From Anaeramoeba flamelloides (taxonomy: Eukaryota > Metamonada > Anaeramoebidae), in the NCBI GenBank assembly GCA_027625915.1, contig JANTQA010000026.1, positions 4,898,001-4,962,000 of the forward strand: a stretch of DNA of 64,000 bases, given 5' to 3'. The position numbers and the translations under genes were made by a program. The notes beneath the pieces are model-generated. The model did not search any database and had not been told where the DNA came from. It worked only from the letters and a program-made list of their open reading frames with translations. Numbering within the stretch: the first letter of the stretch is position 1; every line of letters starts with the position of its first letter. Below are positions 24,344-36,444 of this stretch, piece by piece.

Positions 24344-25561
24344 TTAAGGGACTAGTAAACTAAAAAAAAACTTCAAGTAAATTTACTAAAAAATTAAAAA
24401 AAAATTACCATATCTTGAGATTGAAAAACAAAGTAAAAATTTGATTACTACAAGACAGAACTTACTTTTAATGCTATTTTTAGAATTGAATTATTGTTTT
24501 TAAAAGTCTGATCCATTTTTCTCATTTTTGAAAAGTTCAAAATCCAACATATAACTGAATTCTTTAAAAAAAAATATTTTTCTTTGAAAGAAGAATGTAA
24601 TCTTATTGCGTATAAAGGAAGTGTACAAAAATACACTTTAAAAATAAAACCACTAAGTTATATAATAATATAAGTTTAAAAAATCTACTTAATCTCAAAA
24701 AAAAATCAATAATTATTTTAAACTTGTAAAAAATATAATTTTTTGATTCAAAGAACAGGCCAATTCCATTTTTTCTCGGGATTGAATGAAAAAATCTGAG
24801 AAAAAGAACCAAACAATCAAATTAAAAATTCTCTCGAAATACTTTTTTAAAACCTTTAAAATTCAACTTATAATATAAAGAAATACTATTTAAGTTGATT
24901 ATTGATAATCAATAATTAATAACCCTATCTTAATTTTTTCAGTAAGTTATTAACAACCGAATGATTAAAGTATCAAATAGACTTTACTATTATTTCTCTA
25001 TTTTTTAAAGATTTTGCAACAAATAAAACAATTCAAATGCATATTTCTAATAATAAAACAAAATAATAGATATTATCAAATACCTGATTTTAATATAAAC
25101 AGTTCCTTGTTTATACCCTTGTTATTTGAAAAAGTATATTGACAAGTCTTTTTAAATTTCAAGAAATTTAATAAATATTTGTGAATACAATAAATGTTGA
25201 AATTTTTTAGATCTTCAAGGATTTCAATATTTCATTTATTTTTAATGTATTTTATAAATAAAGATTAAAGACACAAGGTTGCTTGTTCATAAAGAATCTC
25301 AGGAATTACTACAAGTGATATTTCTTCAAAATTAAATTTTTTTGAAAATTTTTTTTTTCTATTTTGATCCAAAAATCACAACCAAAAGCTTCAGATCTTT
25401 TGACTGAAAATTTAATTGGGAAAAATGAAATCTTTTAAAAAGGATTATTAATTTCTCTAAAGTTGACAAATAAAGTTGTAATCGGGTTTAATTGTATCCT
25501 TATGTAAATAATTACTCTATTACTTTTGGGAAAAAATAAATAAGAGTTACTAGTCCCTTAA
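24344..25561. mobile_element. Family C: 1.2-kb element with TTAA-GGGACTAGTAA ends, copy 1
   Basis: The left terminus TTAAGGGACTAGTAAAC and the right terminus GTTACTAGTCCCTTAA are inverted repeats, with TTAA at both outer edges. A diverged full-length relative lies at 62519-63755. TTAA is the target duplication of piggyBac-type elements, though those usually start CCC and not GGG. The interior has no intact transposase, so it is non-autonomous or decayed. Confidence 0.75.
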
Positions 25562-25724
25562 GAAAGAGTTCAGGTTAAAATTGATAAAAAGGAAACAACA
25601 TTTTAAAAATTTTATGAATCACCAAAATAATAAATAAAAAAAAAAATTAATGATAAATTAATTCCTGTAATATATCTCCACTCTTGAATTCTTGTGATAT
25701 CTCTTTGAGTTTTGTATGATAAAA

Positions 25725-26115
25725 AAAGTGCATCCGAGTGCCTAGGTTTTTTTTAATTTTTGAAATACATTGAAATTTTCAAAAATTTTCTTTTTATTTC
25801 AAAAATTTCAAAAAAACCATACGTCAGTTTTCCAGAATTCATAAGAATCGAGGTAAAATCAAAGATTTAGCTCAATTCTTACAAATTGAAGAAAACTTAA
25901 AGGGACTGTCATCAATTACCGTGGAGTGCCTAGTTTTTTTTTATTTTTTGAAATGAAACGAAAATTTATTACATTTTCTTTTTATTTCAAAAAGTATAAA
26001 AAAAACTTAACGGCGGTTTTATTGTGGTTTTCTGTTTTATCTTTAAAATATATTGAGATTCCAAAAAAAAAAAAGAAAATAGAAACCCCAAGAAAACCTG
26101 TCAGCACTTTTCTAC
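25725..26115. repeat. Family D repeats
   Basis: Two tandem-like units start GAGTGCCTAGGTTTTTTT and GAGTGCCTAGTTTTTTTTT (25737 and 25925) and contain TTTCAAAAAxTATAAAAAAA-type segments. They are related to 3960-4800, 34925-35180 and 53280-53460. Confidence 0.5.
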
Positions 26116-26945
26116 AATTACTAAGAACAGTTTAACATCTTTTATTTTTATCATTTTTTTTAAAATACTCATAAATAAAACCACTTTGTTTAATTTTTAA
26201 ATTTGTTCATTAAACCAATATTATATTTTTTTCGATATTTTAATTGTTTTCACTTTTTTTTATTATGATAATTTTTCATTTATTATTATTATTATTGAAT
26301 GGAAAATAATATACACTCTAAATACCCTGAAACTTAATTTTTTATAAATTAAAATTTTCTACCTGGGATTTCATGATTATTTTTAACAACAATAATTTTA
26401 AAATATGTAGATTAAATATTTAAATTGTTTGATTTGGTATTCTTTTAATTATTATTGAAAGTTTAATATCTTATTTTAAAAGTTCTGGGGGGAGTCTTTT
26501 AAATTTATTAATATTTTCTAAAATTTCCTTCTCAATATATTTTAAACAGAAAGGGCAAAATTTCTTTGAATTTTTATTGATTAGATATAATATCTATTTT
26601 AGTGGTTATTCAATGTTTTGAATTATAAAATTGTCGAAATTGGCATATAACTTGAAAATATTTACCTTGTAAAGGGTATTTTGGAATGTGTTTAAAATTA
26701 TCCAAATTAAAAATAATATTTATAATGCAAAAACCAGAAACTGTTTTTATTACGAGTAAAAAATCAAAAGAGTTTAAATTACAAGTTTTTAAAAATTGGT
26801 TCTAAAAAGTTTTTAAATTTAGCTTTGTTTTATATTTATGTCTTAATGTCATTTCCAATTTTTAAAATAGTTTCAAAAAAACAAACCTGTAATTAAAAAT
26901 ATGATTTACACCCTTTTGGGTTATAAAGGCTGTATTCTTCTTTAA

Positions 26946-27137
26946 TATAGTAAATTTCACTTATAAGGCACCAAATTTCAACCAAATTTAAGCACAGAAA
27001 AATTCCAAATTAAGGTACAAAATTCAGAATTTTTTGGACTCAAACTATTTTGCTAGAATCTAAATTATGTGTTATAATTTTGAATTTTTTTTATGATTTA
27101 ATTTTTGTTGAAAATTTGTACTGTAAAAGTGGAAATA
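26946..27137. mobile_element. Palindromic TA/CAGT element, decayed copy
   Basis: It retains TTTCACTTATAAGGCACCAA at the left and a matching inverted segment ending GTACTGTAAAAGTGGAAAT at the right, with many substitutions relative to the three fresh copies. Confidence 0.65.
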
Positions 27138-28779
27138 ATTAAATTACTTTTTTAAATTAAAATTTTATAGTTTTTTTTCAATAAAAAGTTATCTAACGAG
27201 TACTAAAACATTAATTTTTTCTATTCGATTATGGCCTTAAAACTTTTATTTTTCATGAAATGAATATTTTTATCTCTTCTTCTCCCCATTTTTTTTAAAG
27301 AACAAAAGTTTAAAGACGTATTTGATTTATTTTTTATTTTTTAGTTAATTAGGATTTTTATCCACCTTAAAATAAAATTAATGATTTTTAGTTAGTCGAT
27401 TTTATACACACACACACACATATCTATTATAAATAATTCACAGGTAAAAATTGTCAAAAAAAGATATAAAATAATTTTATTGCTATAGATAAATGTATAC
27501 AAGAGGAATATTATATACCAACGATTACATAAGGAATTATATTTGATTACTTTATTCATAAGAAAAAAATATTTGATATAAAACCACATTCCAAAACTTT
27601 TATCATACCAAAAAGCAAAAATCGACAAAAAAAAACCCAATTTATTGTATTTTATCAAACTTAATAATAATTTTTATATAAGTTGCTTATTATTGATGTT
27701 ATTTGACCAAGTTTTTTTATTGATTTCAAAAAAAAAAAAAAAAAAAATAGAAAAAGAAAACAATTTAGATATCTCTACAAAGATGAAACTAACAGGAACA
27801 AAAAATTTGTTGAAATTTCACAATTATTGACCAATAAAATTATTACATAACAATAAATAAATGTATCGGATTTTTCTATTTAACAAACACAATATTAACC
27901 TTCGGTCGATATTTTGAAAATTTTCAAAATCTAAATAAACACATTTATTTTGCGAGAATTTAGGAAATGGAAACAAACCCAAAAAGATAAAAAATGAAAT
28001 AGTTGACAAAATTATAATTATTTCTTAATTGGGTACAAAATATCATGATGGTATTTTTAAACTGTTTAAATTGTATCTATTTTTTTCGAATTTAGTCTAT
28101 ATTCAAATTAATTGTTTTCACCTTTCGAAACTACCTTTCATTCAAATCAGCACATGTGCAATGTGCCCATTTCATTTTTTAAAGACTTTGAATATCATAA
28201 AAAAAAATTAATTTTGGAAATTTCAAAATTTAAATCATTTGTTTACCTTTTTTCACCTTTTTTATCATTTACTTGTTTTTTTTTTTTTTGATTAGTAATT
28301 CTTTTCCAAAAATTACATTTATTGCAGGATCTATATTCGCAAAGTAAAAAAACATTTTTTAATATTATTGATAAGGAGAGAATGATTATAGAAAAATGAT
28401 AAGAATATCTATTGGTCTTTTTTTTTATCTTCAATTGGAGATCGAAGTGAATCTTGTTAGTTTTTTCGATATGGTAAACTAAGAATTTAAGTTTTTCAAT
28501 TTTTTTGAAAAAATATACTGGCTGATTAAATTTTACTGATACTAAAATCAAACTTCTTCATTGTTTAATGTTCTATGGTGTTTTTTCTTTGATCTAAAAT
28601 GATCTATTATCATTAAATAATTTATATTTGGAATTTTTTTAGCCTACTTTGATAGAAACTAAGTTTAGATTTGAAGGGTTTATTGAACTCTTTCATTTTA
28701 CTTTCTGTAATTTTAATCGTCTTTATTTTGTGAGATCTTCTTTTATCTGCCTAAAAAAAAATTAAAATAAAATAATTAA

Positions 28780-29295
28780 CTAATTGGGAAAAAAAGTACA
28801 ACACGATTTTTGATTGGGAAACCTTAATAGAACCTGAAAACGAAAAGTAAAATTAAATAATAAAAGTAAAACAATTTTAACTATTAAGAATAATTCAAAA
28901 AATTATTTGATATTGTATCAAGAATTACAATTTAGATCTCCTTTTTTATCAAAATCATTAGTGTGGTTTTTGAGATCCCAAAAATAATAAATTTTTTCAA
29001 CAACATTTTTAGAGATTTATAATCAAGAAAAAAACCCATTATTAAAAGATAGGTTGTGAAAAACTGTTTTCAACAAATTTTTAATAATAGATCAATCAAA
29101 GAAAAGCCTATATCAAAATATAGTATTAAAAAAACTTTTATTCAGTTGAATTCTCTATTTTGTCTTGATTTGTTTATTTATTCTTTTATTAATTGATCTC
29201 TTTTCCTAAGGTTTTTGTGATTCTATTAATTCTTCCCAATTAAAAATTATTTTTACTTTTTTTTCCCTGTTTCACTATTTTTCCACACTGGTTAA
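28780..29295. mobile_element. MITE J, copy 2
   Basis: The left end has AATTGGGAAAAAAAGTAC and TTTGATTGGGAAACCT. The right end has TTCCCAATTAAAAATT and CCCTGTTTCACTATTTTTCC in inverted orientation. It is related to 12538-12968. Outer borders are uncertain by about 10-20 bp. Confidence 0.6.
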
Positions 29296-29545
29296 TTAAT
29301 TATTATTATTTATTTATTTATCTTTTTTGAAATGTTTTTGTAACTTATTTTTTATTAATAAAAAAATAAACCACCTTTTATTAGTATTTTTCAAAAATGA
29401 CAAAAATAAATTTTCAAATTTTTTTTATTTTTTTTGATTAGAAAAATGTAAATCATGGGTTTTTTATTTAACATGAATTTAAAAATAAAAAGAAACGGTT
29501 TCTAACAAAATTCAATACAAAAATATAATTAAAAAAAATTAAAAT

Positions 29546-30020
29546 TATAGTAGGGAAAAAAAAACCGGACATGAAAAAAATCCCGTACAAGATTTTTAAT
29601 TGTGAGTATTAGTAAAATTTTTGTCTAATTTCAATCAAATCCTTTTTATAAATAACCAATTTTTTTATGAGATTAGTAATAAACCTACCTAATGTCCATC
29701 AAAGTAGGGTGTCTCTAGAATACTCGAGTAATTGTTTGATAGCCATATGTTGATCAACTTTTTTCAAAAAACAATCGAGTTTTATTGAGGTTTACTAGAG
29801 TTTGGAAAATGATAATTTTTCTTCTTGTTTTTTGATTGATTGAATGGTGTTTTGAACAAGTGTGATTTCATTAATCATCATTCTAATAAGTGGGGGGTTA
29901 TAATTGAAAAAGTTCGATTCTTAAAAAAAGGAATTTGATTGTAAATAAATGAAATTACACAATAATTTTACTAATATTCACAATTAAAAATCTGGTCAGG
30001 TATTTTTTTCACTGCTCTAT
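29546..30020. mobile_element. Family A MITE, copy 2, abutting the CRT-like gene
   Basis: This is a full-length copy, closely matching 264-757 over about 475 bp. The right terminus is slightly shortened inside and ends CACTGCTCTA. It stops about 9 bp from the stop codon of the minus-strand transporter gene, so the whole 3' UTR of that gene probably lies in the element. Confidence 0.85.
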
Positions 30021-30028
30021 GCAAAAAA

Positions 30029-31390
30029 TTAAATTTCGATAATATCGGAATCTGTATCTTCAGAAAAGCTTTCCAAATCTGATAAATTAGGATTCTGGGG
30101 TATTTTCATAAATCCATTCATTTTTTTCGAGTATTTTAATTTGAAGAACTCGACTGTATTATCGCCTCGATAAATTAAGAGAGAAAGTAGCACGAGGAAA
30201 AAGCCCAAAATTACTAGCCCGTGGAATTGTGTGGCGTTTTCGCCCATAACCCATTTAAAGGAAAAGAGGATGGTTGCTGTAGGTAAAATCATTGTTTTCA
30301 CAAGCCACACCAAAGTTGCACTGCCTAGTCTTGTTGAGACACCCATTGCCAAATTATAGATCATGCCAAAGCAGATACAAAACCACCAGCTGACGGACGC
30401 AGAGTGGCAGTTGATTGACTGGTTTGAGTTCGTACCGGTAACAAAGCACCTAACTCCTTGTTCGAAATTGGACCATATTTTGGAATGATCAAGGCCTTGG
30501 ATCTTTGCATTTAAAAGGGAAAAGGGGATACCGATAAGGAATTGGAAGAAGCACACCCAGCTCCACAGATACTGAACCGCGAGCTTTGGGTGCTTGGTTT
30601 TGAGCTGCCATTCGATGAAAATGAACGACAGAGACAAGAAGATGTTTGCACACACAATTAATAGGACATAGAGGAGAGATTTTTTCATCGAAAACCCCCG
30701 AGCGGCAATGAGCTTGGAGAGAACAGAGGTAACGATCCCAATTATAAGTAAGACCACGCTAAAGTATTGGTATCTGGTATGCTTTTTCCGAAGTGGCGGG
30801 AGCTTTTCAAAGAGAAAGCTGAAAATTACTACAAAGTTGTTGATAATCATAACATAGGGGCCAGGGACCAAGTTGCCCCTATTCCCTAAATTTTGAAACA
30901 GGTTGACTAAACAAAATAACAGCCCAATAATGAATGCCTTGTATTTTGGAAACGCCAATTCCTCTTTTTTGATCTTTTTCCCAACATAGAGCGCAACAGT
31001 GATCAAGGAATAAACAATTAGCCCCATTAATGGGGAAAGCTGTGTTAAACTGAAAGGGTATATTGGCGCTGCGATGGCCACTTTTTTTAAGAGCAAGGAA
31101 TAAATTGTACAACTGACGAAAAAGAGGCTAATCACAATTGTCAATTTGAATAACTTGTTGTTCACCTTTTCATTTGGGGTCTCTTTTGGTATGGTTTCGC
31201 TTAAAGATTCTTTGTTGCTTGAATCAAGGTCAAGTTTGTTGTTGAATTCTTGATCATTTTGATTTGCATCTTCACCTTGATCTGGATTTTTGTTTGATTT
31301 TAAATTAAGTGGAGTATATTCCTCGCAATTTGGTTTGTTTTCACAATTTATGGTTTGGTTGGCTATTTCTAATGTCGTTTTGTTATCCAT
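30029..31390 (-). CDS. CRT-like (chloroquine-resistance-transporter-like) DMT-superfamily permease
   Basis: This is a single exon of 453 residues. The first 80 residues are hydrophilic, Asn/Glu/Lys-rich and cytosolic-looking. About ten membrane segments follow (roughly 81-100, 115-137, 152-168, 178-196, 208-228, 238-260, 274-296, 335-350, 360-380, 389-408). A loop at 305-335 has FEQGVRCFVTGTN and a second Cys, which fits the Cys-containing loop of PfCRT and of the amoebal and plant CRT-like proteins; later parts have GSATLVWLVKTMILP. RGNLVPGPYVMIINN resembles the conserved region before the fourth helix. Members sit in lysosome-, vacuole- or plastid-type membranes and move peptides, thiols or drugs; the substrate here cannot be told. 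The gene is far richer in G+C than its surroundings and lacks introns, unlike the other genes here. The family call is by pattern, not alignment. Confidence 0.78.
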   Translation of the reverse strand: MDNKTTLEIANQTINCENKPNCEEYTPLNLKSNKNPDQGEDANQNDQEFNNKLDLDSSNKESLSETIPKETPNEKVNNKLFKLTIVISLFFVSCTIYSLLLKKVAIAAPIYPFSLTQLSPLMGLIVYSLITVALYVGKKIKKEELAFPKYKAFIIGLLFCLVNLFQNLGNRGNLVPGPYVMIINNFVVIFSFLFEKLPPLRKKHTRYQYFSVVLLIIGIVTSVLSKLIAARGFSMKKSLLYVLLIVCANIFLSLSFIFIEWQLKTKHPKLAVQYLWSWVCFFQFLIGIPFSLLNAKIQGLDHSKIWSNFEQGVRCFVTGTNSNQSINCHSASVSWWFCICFGMIYNLAMGVSTRLGSATLVWLVKTMILPTATILFSFKWVMGENATQFHGLVILGFFLVLLSLLIYRGDNTVEFFKLKYSKKMNGFMKIPQNPNLSDLESFSEDTDSDIIEI

Positions 31391-33084
31391 TTTTTAAAAG
31401 AAACTCAAATTTTAGACCCAATTGAGAAAAATGATTTGAATAAAATTGCTTTTTTTATTAAAATAATTTTTTATTTTTACATAATGTGGGACAATGGATG
31501 GAAAAGAAAAGAAATGGTTATCTACTAACTTTTTTTATTCAGTGGAATAATGAATGTTCTCTAAAAACTGATATTTTATAAGATTAAAATATATAAATAT
31601 TTTGACTGAGAGTTTTAGTAATTAACTTGGTAAATATAATTTCTAGACGATAGTTTGGGGTTCGTTGGGTCTTATTAAAATGATGTATTGCTAATTAATT
31701 TAATTCTTGGATAATTATATTTTTCAAAACAAAAAATTACAAAAACACACAAAGAATCTTCAATCCCCTTTTTCAAAATAGAAAAGCACTTATACCAAAC
31801 ATTTTTTCCAATCGAAGACAAATAATCTAATAGGACACAGAATGATTAAATAACATTTTCTTTCAAGCACTTATCTCATGAATTATTTTTTGTCTTATGT
31901 TGGGGACATATGTTGTGAATGAGTGCTCTTTGATTTGGAATGTATCTTGGTGGTTGTTTGAGAATCTCAAACATAAGAGTGGATGTAACTGAATACTTTT
32001 TTTTTAATTTTTATTCACCGAAAATTTTTCTAGTTAAACTAGAAAGCAGATTTTATTTAAATTTATCAAAATTCACAATTCTTTATAAGTCGAGATAATT
32101 TTTTAGGGGTTTGACTGAAAGCCTGATGTTCTTTGTTCTACTTTTACATTTTCTTAAAACCACCAAAATTTCAGTTGAATATTTATTTTTTTGAAAAATT
32201 AAATAAATTTGGTATTTTTTTAAATGTAAAATTTTCAAAGAATAAACAAAATAACTTCTTTGAGCAATCAAGAAACTGAAATTTTTTTCAATACTTTGAA
32301 CTTGTGTTTGAATTATACTGATAATGAAGAACTAAAGTTTTAAATAATTTTTTGGATCAATTCTGATTATTATATTTCGTGAAAACTGATGATAAAAACA
32401 TTTTTTCCAATGAGGGTATTGTGTTGTTAATAATTTTCAAGTTTTTGTTTTTCTATTTATTGTAAAATAAATGGAACGAAATTTTCCTTCGGTATATGTT
32501 AAAAAAAAGGTATTTTAAAATCATGTAAAATTTCATTTTTTTAATTCCATAAATAATATAAATTATTAATTATTACTAATAGAATTAGGGATTTTGATTG
32601 TTTGGTTTAAATTCTTGGGATTAAGATTATTATTATTTTCCAATTAAAAAATGAAAATTTTTCATTCAAATTCCCCAAAACATTTTGAATCTATCAAATA
32701 TTCCCTAAAATACTGGAAAATCGAAAATACCAGAAAATTTTTAAACATGAAAAAACACTTTATGAAGAACTTCTAAGAAACCATGGTGTCAATATACTCA
32801 GACTAAAGGTATATTTGAATTTTATTGTAGAATATTTTTTTTTGTCCGAAAATTTAACTATCAAAAAATTACAATTTTGAAATTTTTGCGAATAGTATTC
32901 AATCCATTTTGTATGAAAGGAATTAGTATCTTAGATGAATGTAACATTTCTGATCATTGTTGAATGGTATTGACTAAATGAGAGAAAATTAACTTGGAAA
33001 AGACAATTTCTAATTGCGTATCATTACCCTTAATTTTGTAATCTTAAATACAATCTAAAAATAACCGAGTAATATCTAATATTA

Positions 33085-33245
33085 CAATACATACCCATAC
33101 CCAACACAAGGTTACCCCAGCCAAAGTTTATTTAACCCCCCATCCCATAAAAGGGGCTGATTTAACCAAAATATACAAACATATACCATGCCAAACCTAA
33201 CACAACCCATAACAAGACCCTGACCTACTTATAAACTTACCCTAA
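33085..33245. other. C-rich, strand-asymmetric patch
   Basis: Repeated short phrases such as ACCCATACCCAACAC, TAACCCCCCATCCCAT, CAAACCTAACACAACCC and AAGACCCTGACC make the plus strand strongly C-rich and G-poor for about 150 bases. It is neither coding nor a clean tandem repeat. Confidence 0.55.
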
Positions 33246-34098
33246 TAAGTGCCAACAATTACTGTGGTTATTTGTACGAAGTTGAGGAAATAAGCAATCT
33301 ATTTTTCTAGATAGGGTGATATTGATATCACCCAGAAAGAAAAACATTTTGTTTACTTTTGAAAAAAGGGGCCAGATTGAGTGAGTTATTCTTTGTTGAA
33401 ATGTGAAGATCTTCAGGAAAAAAAAATCACAAAAAATAACCAATATAAATTTGTTGAGAAAAATGTTTATTTCTTTTCATTTTTTTAGCTTAGGTTTCAA
33501 AAAATAATAACTTAAATATACTCAAAAGGTACCAAAAAACTCTTTAGAGAGGTTTAAACTTGAAAATTCAAAAAAAAATATTTTACCTGAATGTAAAATT
33601 GTTATTTTACCGTTAAACTGGTTATATTGGCACTAGAGCTTCTTCGGAGTTATTCATAAAGTGTTTTTTTGTGGATAAAAATTTTTGGGTATTTTCAAAT
33701 TTTGGGTATTTCAGGGAATATCTCAAATACCCCTTAAATTTATCTTATTCCAATTTTCTGTACCAAAACTTGTGATAAGGATGAGTTCACAAACAATAAT
33801 CAAAGAAAGTCTCTTTGTTGTATTTGGAATGACAATTTAATCACAAACCCTGATCTATGGCTTAAAAAATAGCTCACGACTTGGGTTTCATAATAATGAA
33901 TAATATTTTTTTCATTTTTGATACTTTCTTTCTTTGATGGTAGTTTATTTGGTCATTTTGTTAATAACAATTAAATAACATTTTGTAAATGGAACTAATA
34001 GATAAATAGGTGATTTATTGGAGCATCTTTACCTTTGATAATACAACTGGATCAAGTAAAAATTGTTTTTTTTTCTTCTATCTTTTCTTTCAAACGAC

Positions 34099-34577
34099 AA
34101 TGATCAAAATAATAACACACAACAACTAAAATCTGTGTTTCAAAATATAATCTTTGTTTTTTTTCTTATTGTTAAAAGACAACATCCAATTGACGGCCAA
34201 ATAGTATACCTAAGTTCAAATCAATTTTGAAAGTAAACTTCTGGTTATTTTCAGTAAAATTTAAATTATTCAGAATGAAAATAGTGGAAAATTTTTAGAA
34301 AATACTCAGTTTTATAACATTTTTTTTTTTATACAATAATTTATTAAAAATTTTCTTCAAAATTTACTCTATTTTTCAAGATATATTTTCCAATTTGATC
34401 CTTCATTTTTAGAATTTCTTTTTAATTAATAGAATTTTAAGAGACCAATACCATATTTTTTAGGGTTTATTATCAGTTTCTTGGACTGGTTAATGTTTAG
34501 GTCTTCTATAACAAAAAAAAACACGCTTTTTATTTTGAAACACTCATTAAATTTTTTTGCAAACTTTATTTTGACTA
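34099..34577 (-). mobile_element. Family B MITE, copy 2 (inverted)
   Basis: The reverse complement aligns with 13368-13850 and 61857-62333. Shared blocks here are TAGTATACCTAAGTTCAAAT, CCAATACCATATTTTTTAGG and CTTTTTATTTTGAAACACTC. Confidence 0.78.
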
Positions 34578-34924
34578 CAATATAAATAGATCTTCAATCT
34601 GTACTACAAAATAACGGATTCAAAATTAAAGTTCTTTGTACCTTTTCACACCAATACTATTTATTATCAAATAAACACCTTATTTTTTTTTTTTTTTTTG
34701 GTTGATAACGCCTTTGTTTTCACAAATAAATCCCCAAAGAAATAAACCTAATTTACCCAAAGAGCATCGGGTATTCGAAAAAACAGAAAATTAGACATTG
34801 ATTTTTATTCTTTAAAAGACAACAACTTTGCACAAATTGACATATTTCCTTCTTCTTATCTGATAAATTCGATAAACAAACCATCGTTTAGGTTGGTTTA
34901 TTATTCTTTAGAAAACTGTTGGAA

Positions 34925-35611
34925 GTGTTTTTTTATTTCTCAAAAGAATTTAGAAAATCTCTAGATTTTCCAAATAAAATAGAAAACCTCAAAAAAACCT
35001 ATAACACTTCACAAACATAACAGAAAACGACAAGAAAAGTGAAATTAATTTTTTTTTAAAAATTTAGAAATAACAAGAAAATTCAATAAATTTTAGGTTT
35101 ATTTCTTAAATTAAAACAAAAATGCCATAAGGTTTTCCAGAATTCACAGGAATAATTTAAATTCTTTGATTATAAAAAACCTAGACACTATACTGCCGTA
35201 TAAGACATTCAACAAAAATATTTCAAAAAAATAAAATATCAAAACTCTTTATTTCAAAATCAAAAGATATTTAAGTTATCAATCAAGAACAACAATCCTA
35301 AAACCCAGGAAATTTACTAATTGCCTAAATAGATATTATTATGTAAAAGATAAAAACTCAAATCAATTTTGTCATCTAGTGTAAAGGATGAACATAAAGA
35401 AATAATAGAAAATATTGATAATTTTTATGGATATTTTTTTCTTATTACTAAGGATAGATTGATTTTTCACAATAAATTAAAAGAATTAAATCTTAATGAA
35501 TTTATTTTAAACTTTGATAGTTTGAAATTATTTTCATTACTTAATAATCATGAAATCTATGATTTTACGCATAAATTTCTGAAAGGGTATTTTAGTCTAA
35601 AGGCATCTTAG
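34925..35611 (+). pseudogene. Repeat unit: family D leader plus a fragment of an unknown protein gene, copy 1
   Basis: D-family sequence (34925-35180) is followed by TTTACTAATTGCCTAAATAG and then an open frame at about 35369-35611 encoding EIIENIDNFYGYFFL...FDSLKLFSLLNNHEIYDFTHKFLKG. The same order recurs at 53280-53825, where EIIEDINNFL and FIFSLFNDKENYDYLLKFLNK are recognisable but the frame is interrupted. The protein fragment is helical and Asn/Leu-rich, with no family I can name. I read these as two broken copies of one gene fragment carried by a low-copy repeat. Confidence 0.4.
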
Positions 35612-36241
35612 AGTGTAATTTACACTTCTTCAATAATAAAAAAAGAAATCTATAATTTTTTTACACAACCTAACTTTATTTCTTCTTAAAATCCCTGAGA
35701 TCTACAATGACAAATAAAATCACAATTTTTATTTACACAGAAATTTTGCTTCAAAATTTTGATAAGGATGTATTTCAATTATCATCAAATAAATTCAGAT
35801 TCGTATATATTATTATGAATAGACCACTTTAAATTATAATATAAATAATTAAAACAAGAGTTTCCAGAATGATTTCATCTTTAGACTTTTGAGAATCATT
35901 AAAATATAAAATTTTAAATCATAATATTCAAATAATTTTGATTGGTTATTTTTTTATCATCTTTTTCCACTCGCCAAAGTAGCTTTTAGAATGTTTTTTA
36001 TCAAAAGATTAAAAATTATTTTATTCTTATTTCATGGAATCATAAAAAGATGTTTTTTTTTGTTACAAAATTCCGAGTAAACAAAAGATTCTTTTGATTA
36101 CACCCCAACGTAAAATAATTTTATGAGGAATAAATACTTAAACATTCTTGTTATGGAAAAGGTGATTAAAATTAAACCCCTATAAGAAAAACCCCAAATA
36201 TTTATTTGTTTAAGAAATATTGATTAATTCATAAAATTTTA

Positions 36242-36444
36242 TACAGTCAGTTTCACTTTTAAGGTACAAACTTTTAACTAAATTTAAGGTACAAAAAAAA
36301 TCTCAAATTAAGGCACAAAATTTGTAATTTTTTATATTTTACAATTTATTTTACTAGAATCCGAATTTTGTGCCTTAATTTGAGATTTTTTTTGTACCTT
36401 AAATTTAGTTAAAAGTTTGTACCTTAAAAGTGAAACTGACTGTA
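36242..36444. mobile_element. Palindromic TA/CAGT element, copy 3
   Basis: 203 bp bounded by TA, nearly perfectly palindromic. Differences from copy 1 in the left arm (for example TTTTAACTAAATTTAAGGTA) are mirrored in the right arm. Confidence 0.88.

Larger units (their letters stand above)
23924..30028. other. Gene-free region between DRG1 and the CRT-like gene
   Basis: It holds a pyrimidine tract (24055-24110), family C (24344-25561), family D fragments (25725-26115), a decayed palindromic element (26946-27137), MITE J copy 2 (about 28780-29295) and family A copy 2 (29546-30020). The stretches 26120-26940 and 27140-28770 are AT-rich with no recognised gene; the small ORFs there have no family resemblance. 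Confidence 0.5.

Noticed and set aside
27392-28551. Several 60-100-residue ORFs
   Set aside because: They are rich in Phe, Ile, Lys and Tyr, overlap on opposite strands and have no family resemblance; expected by chance in this composition.
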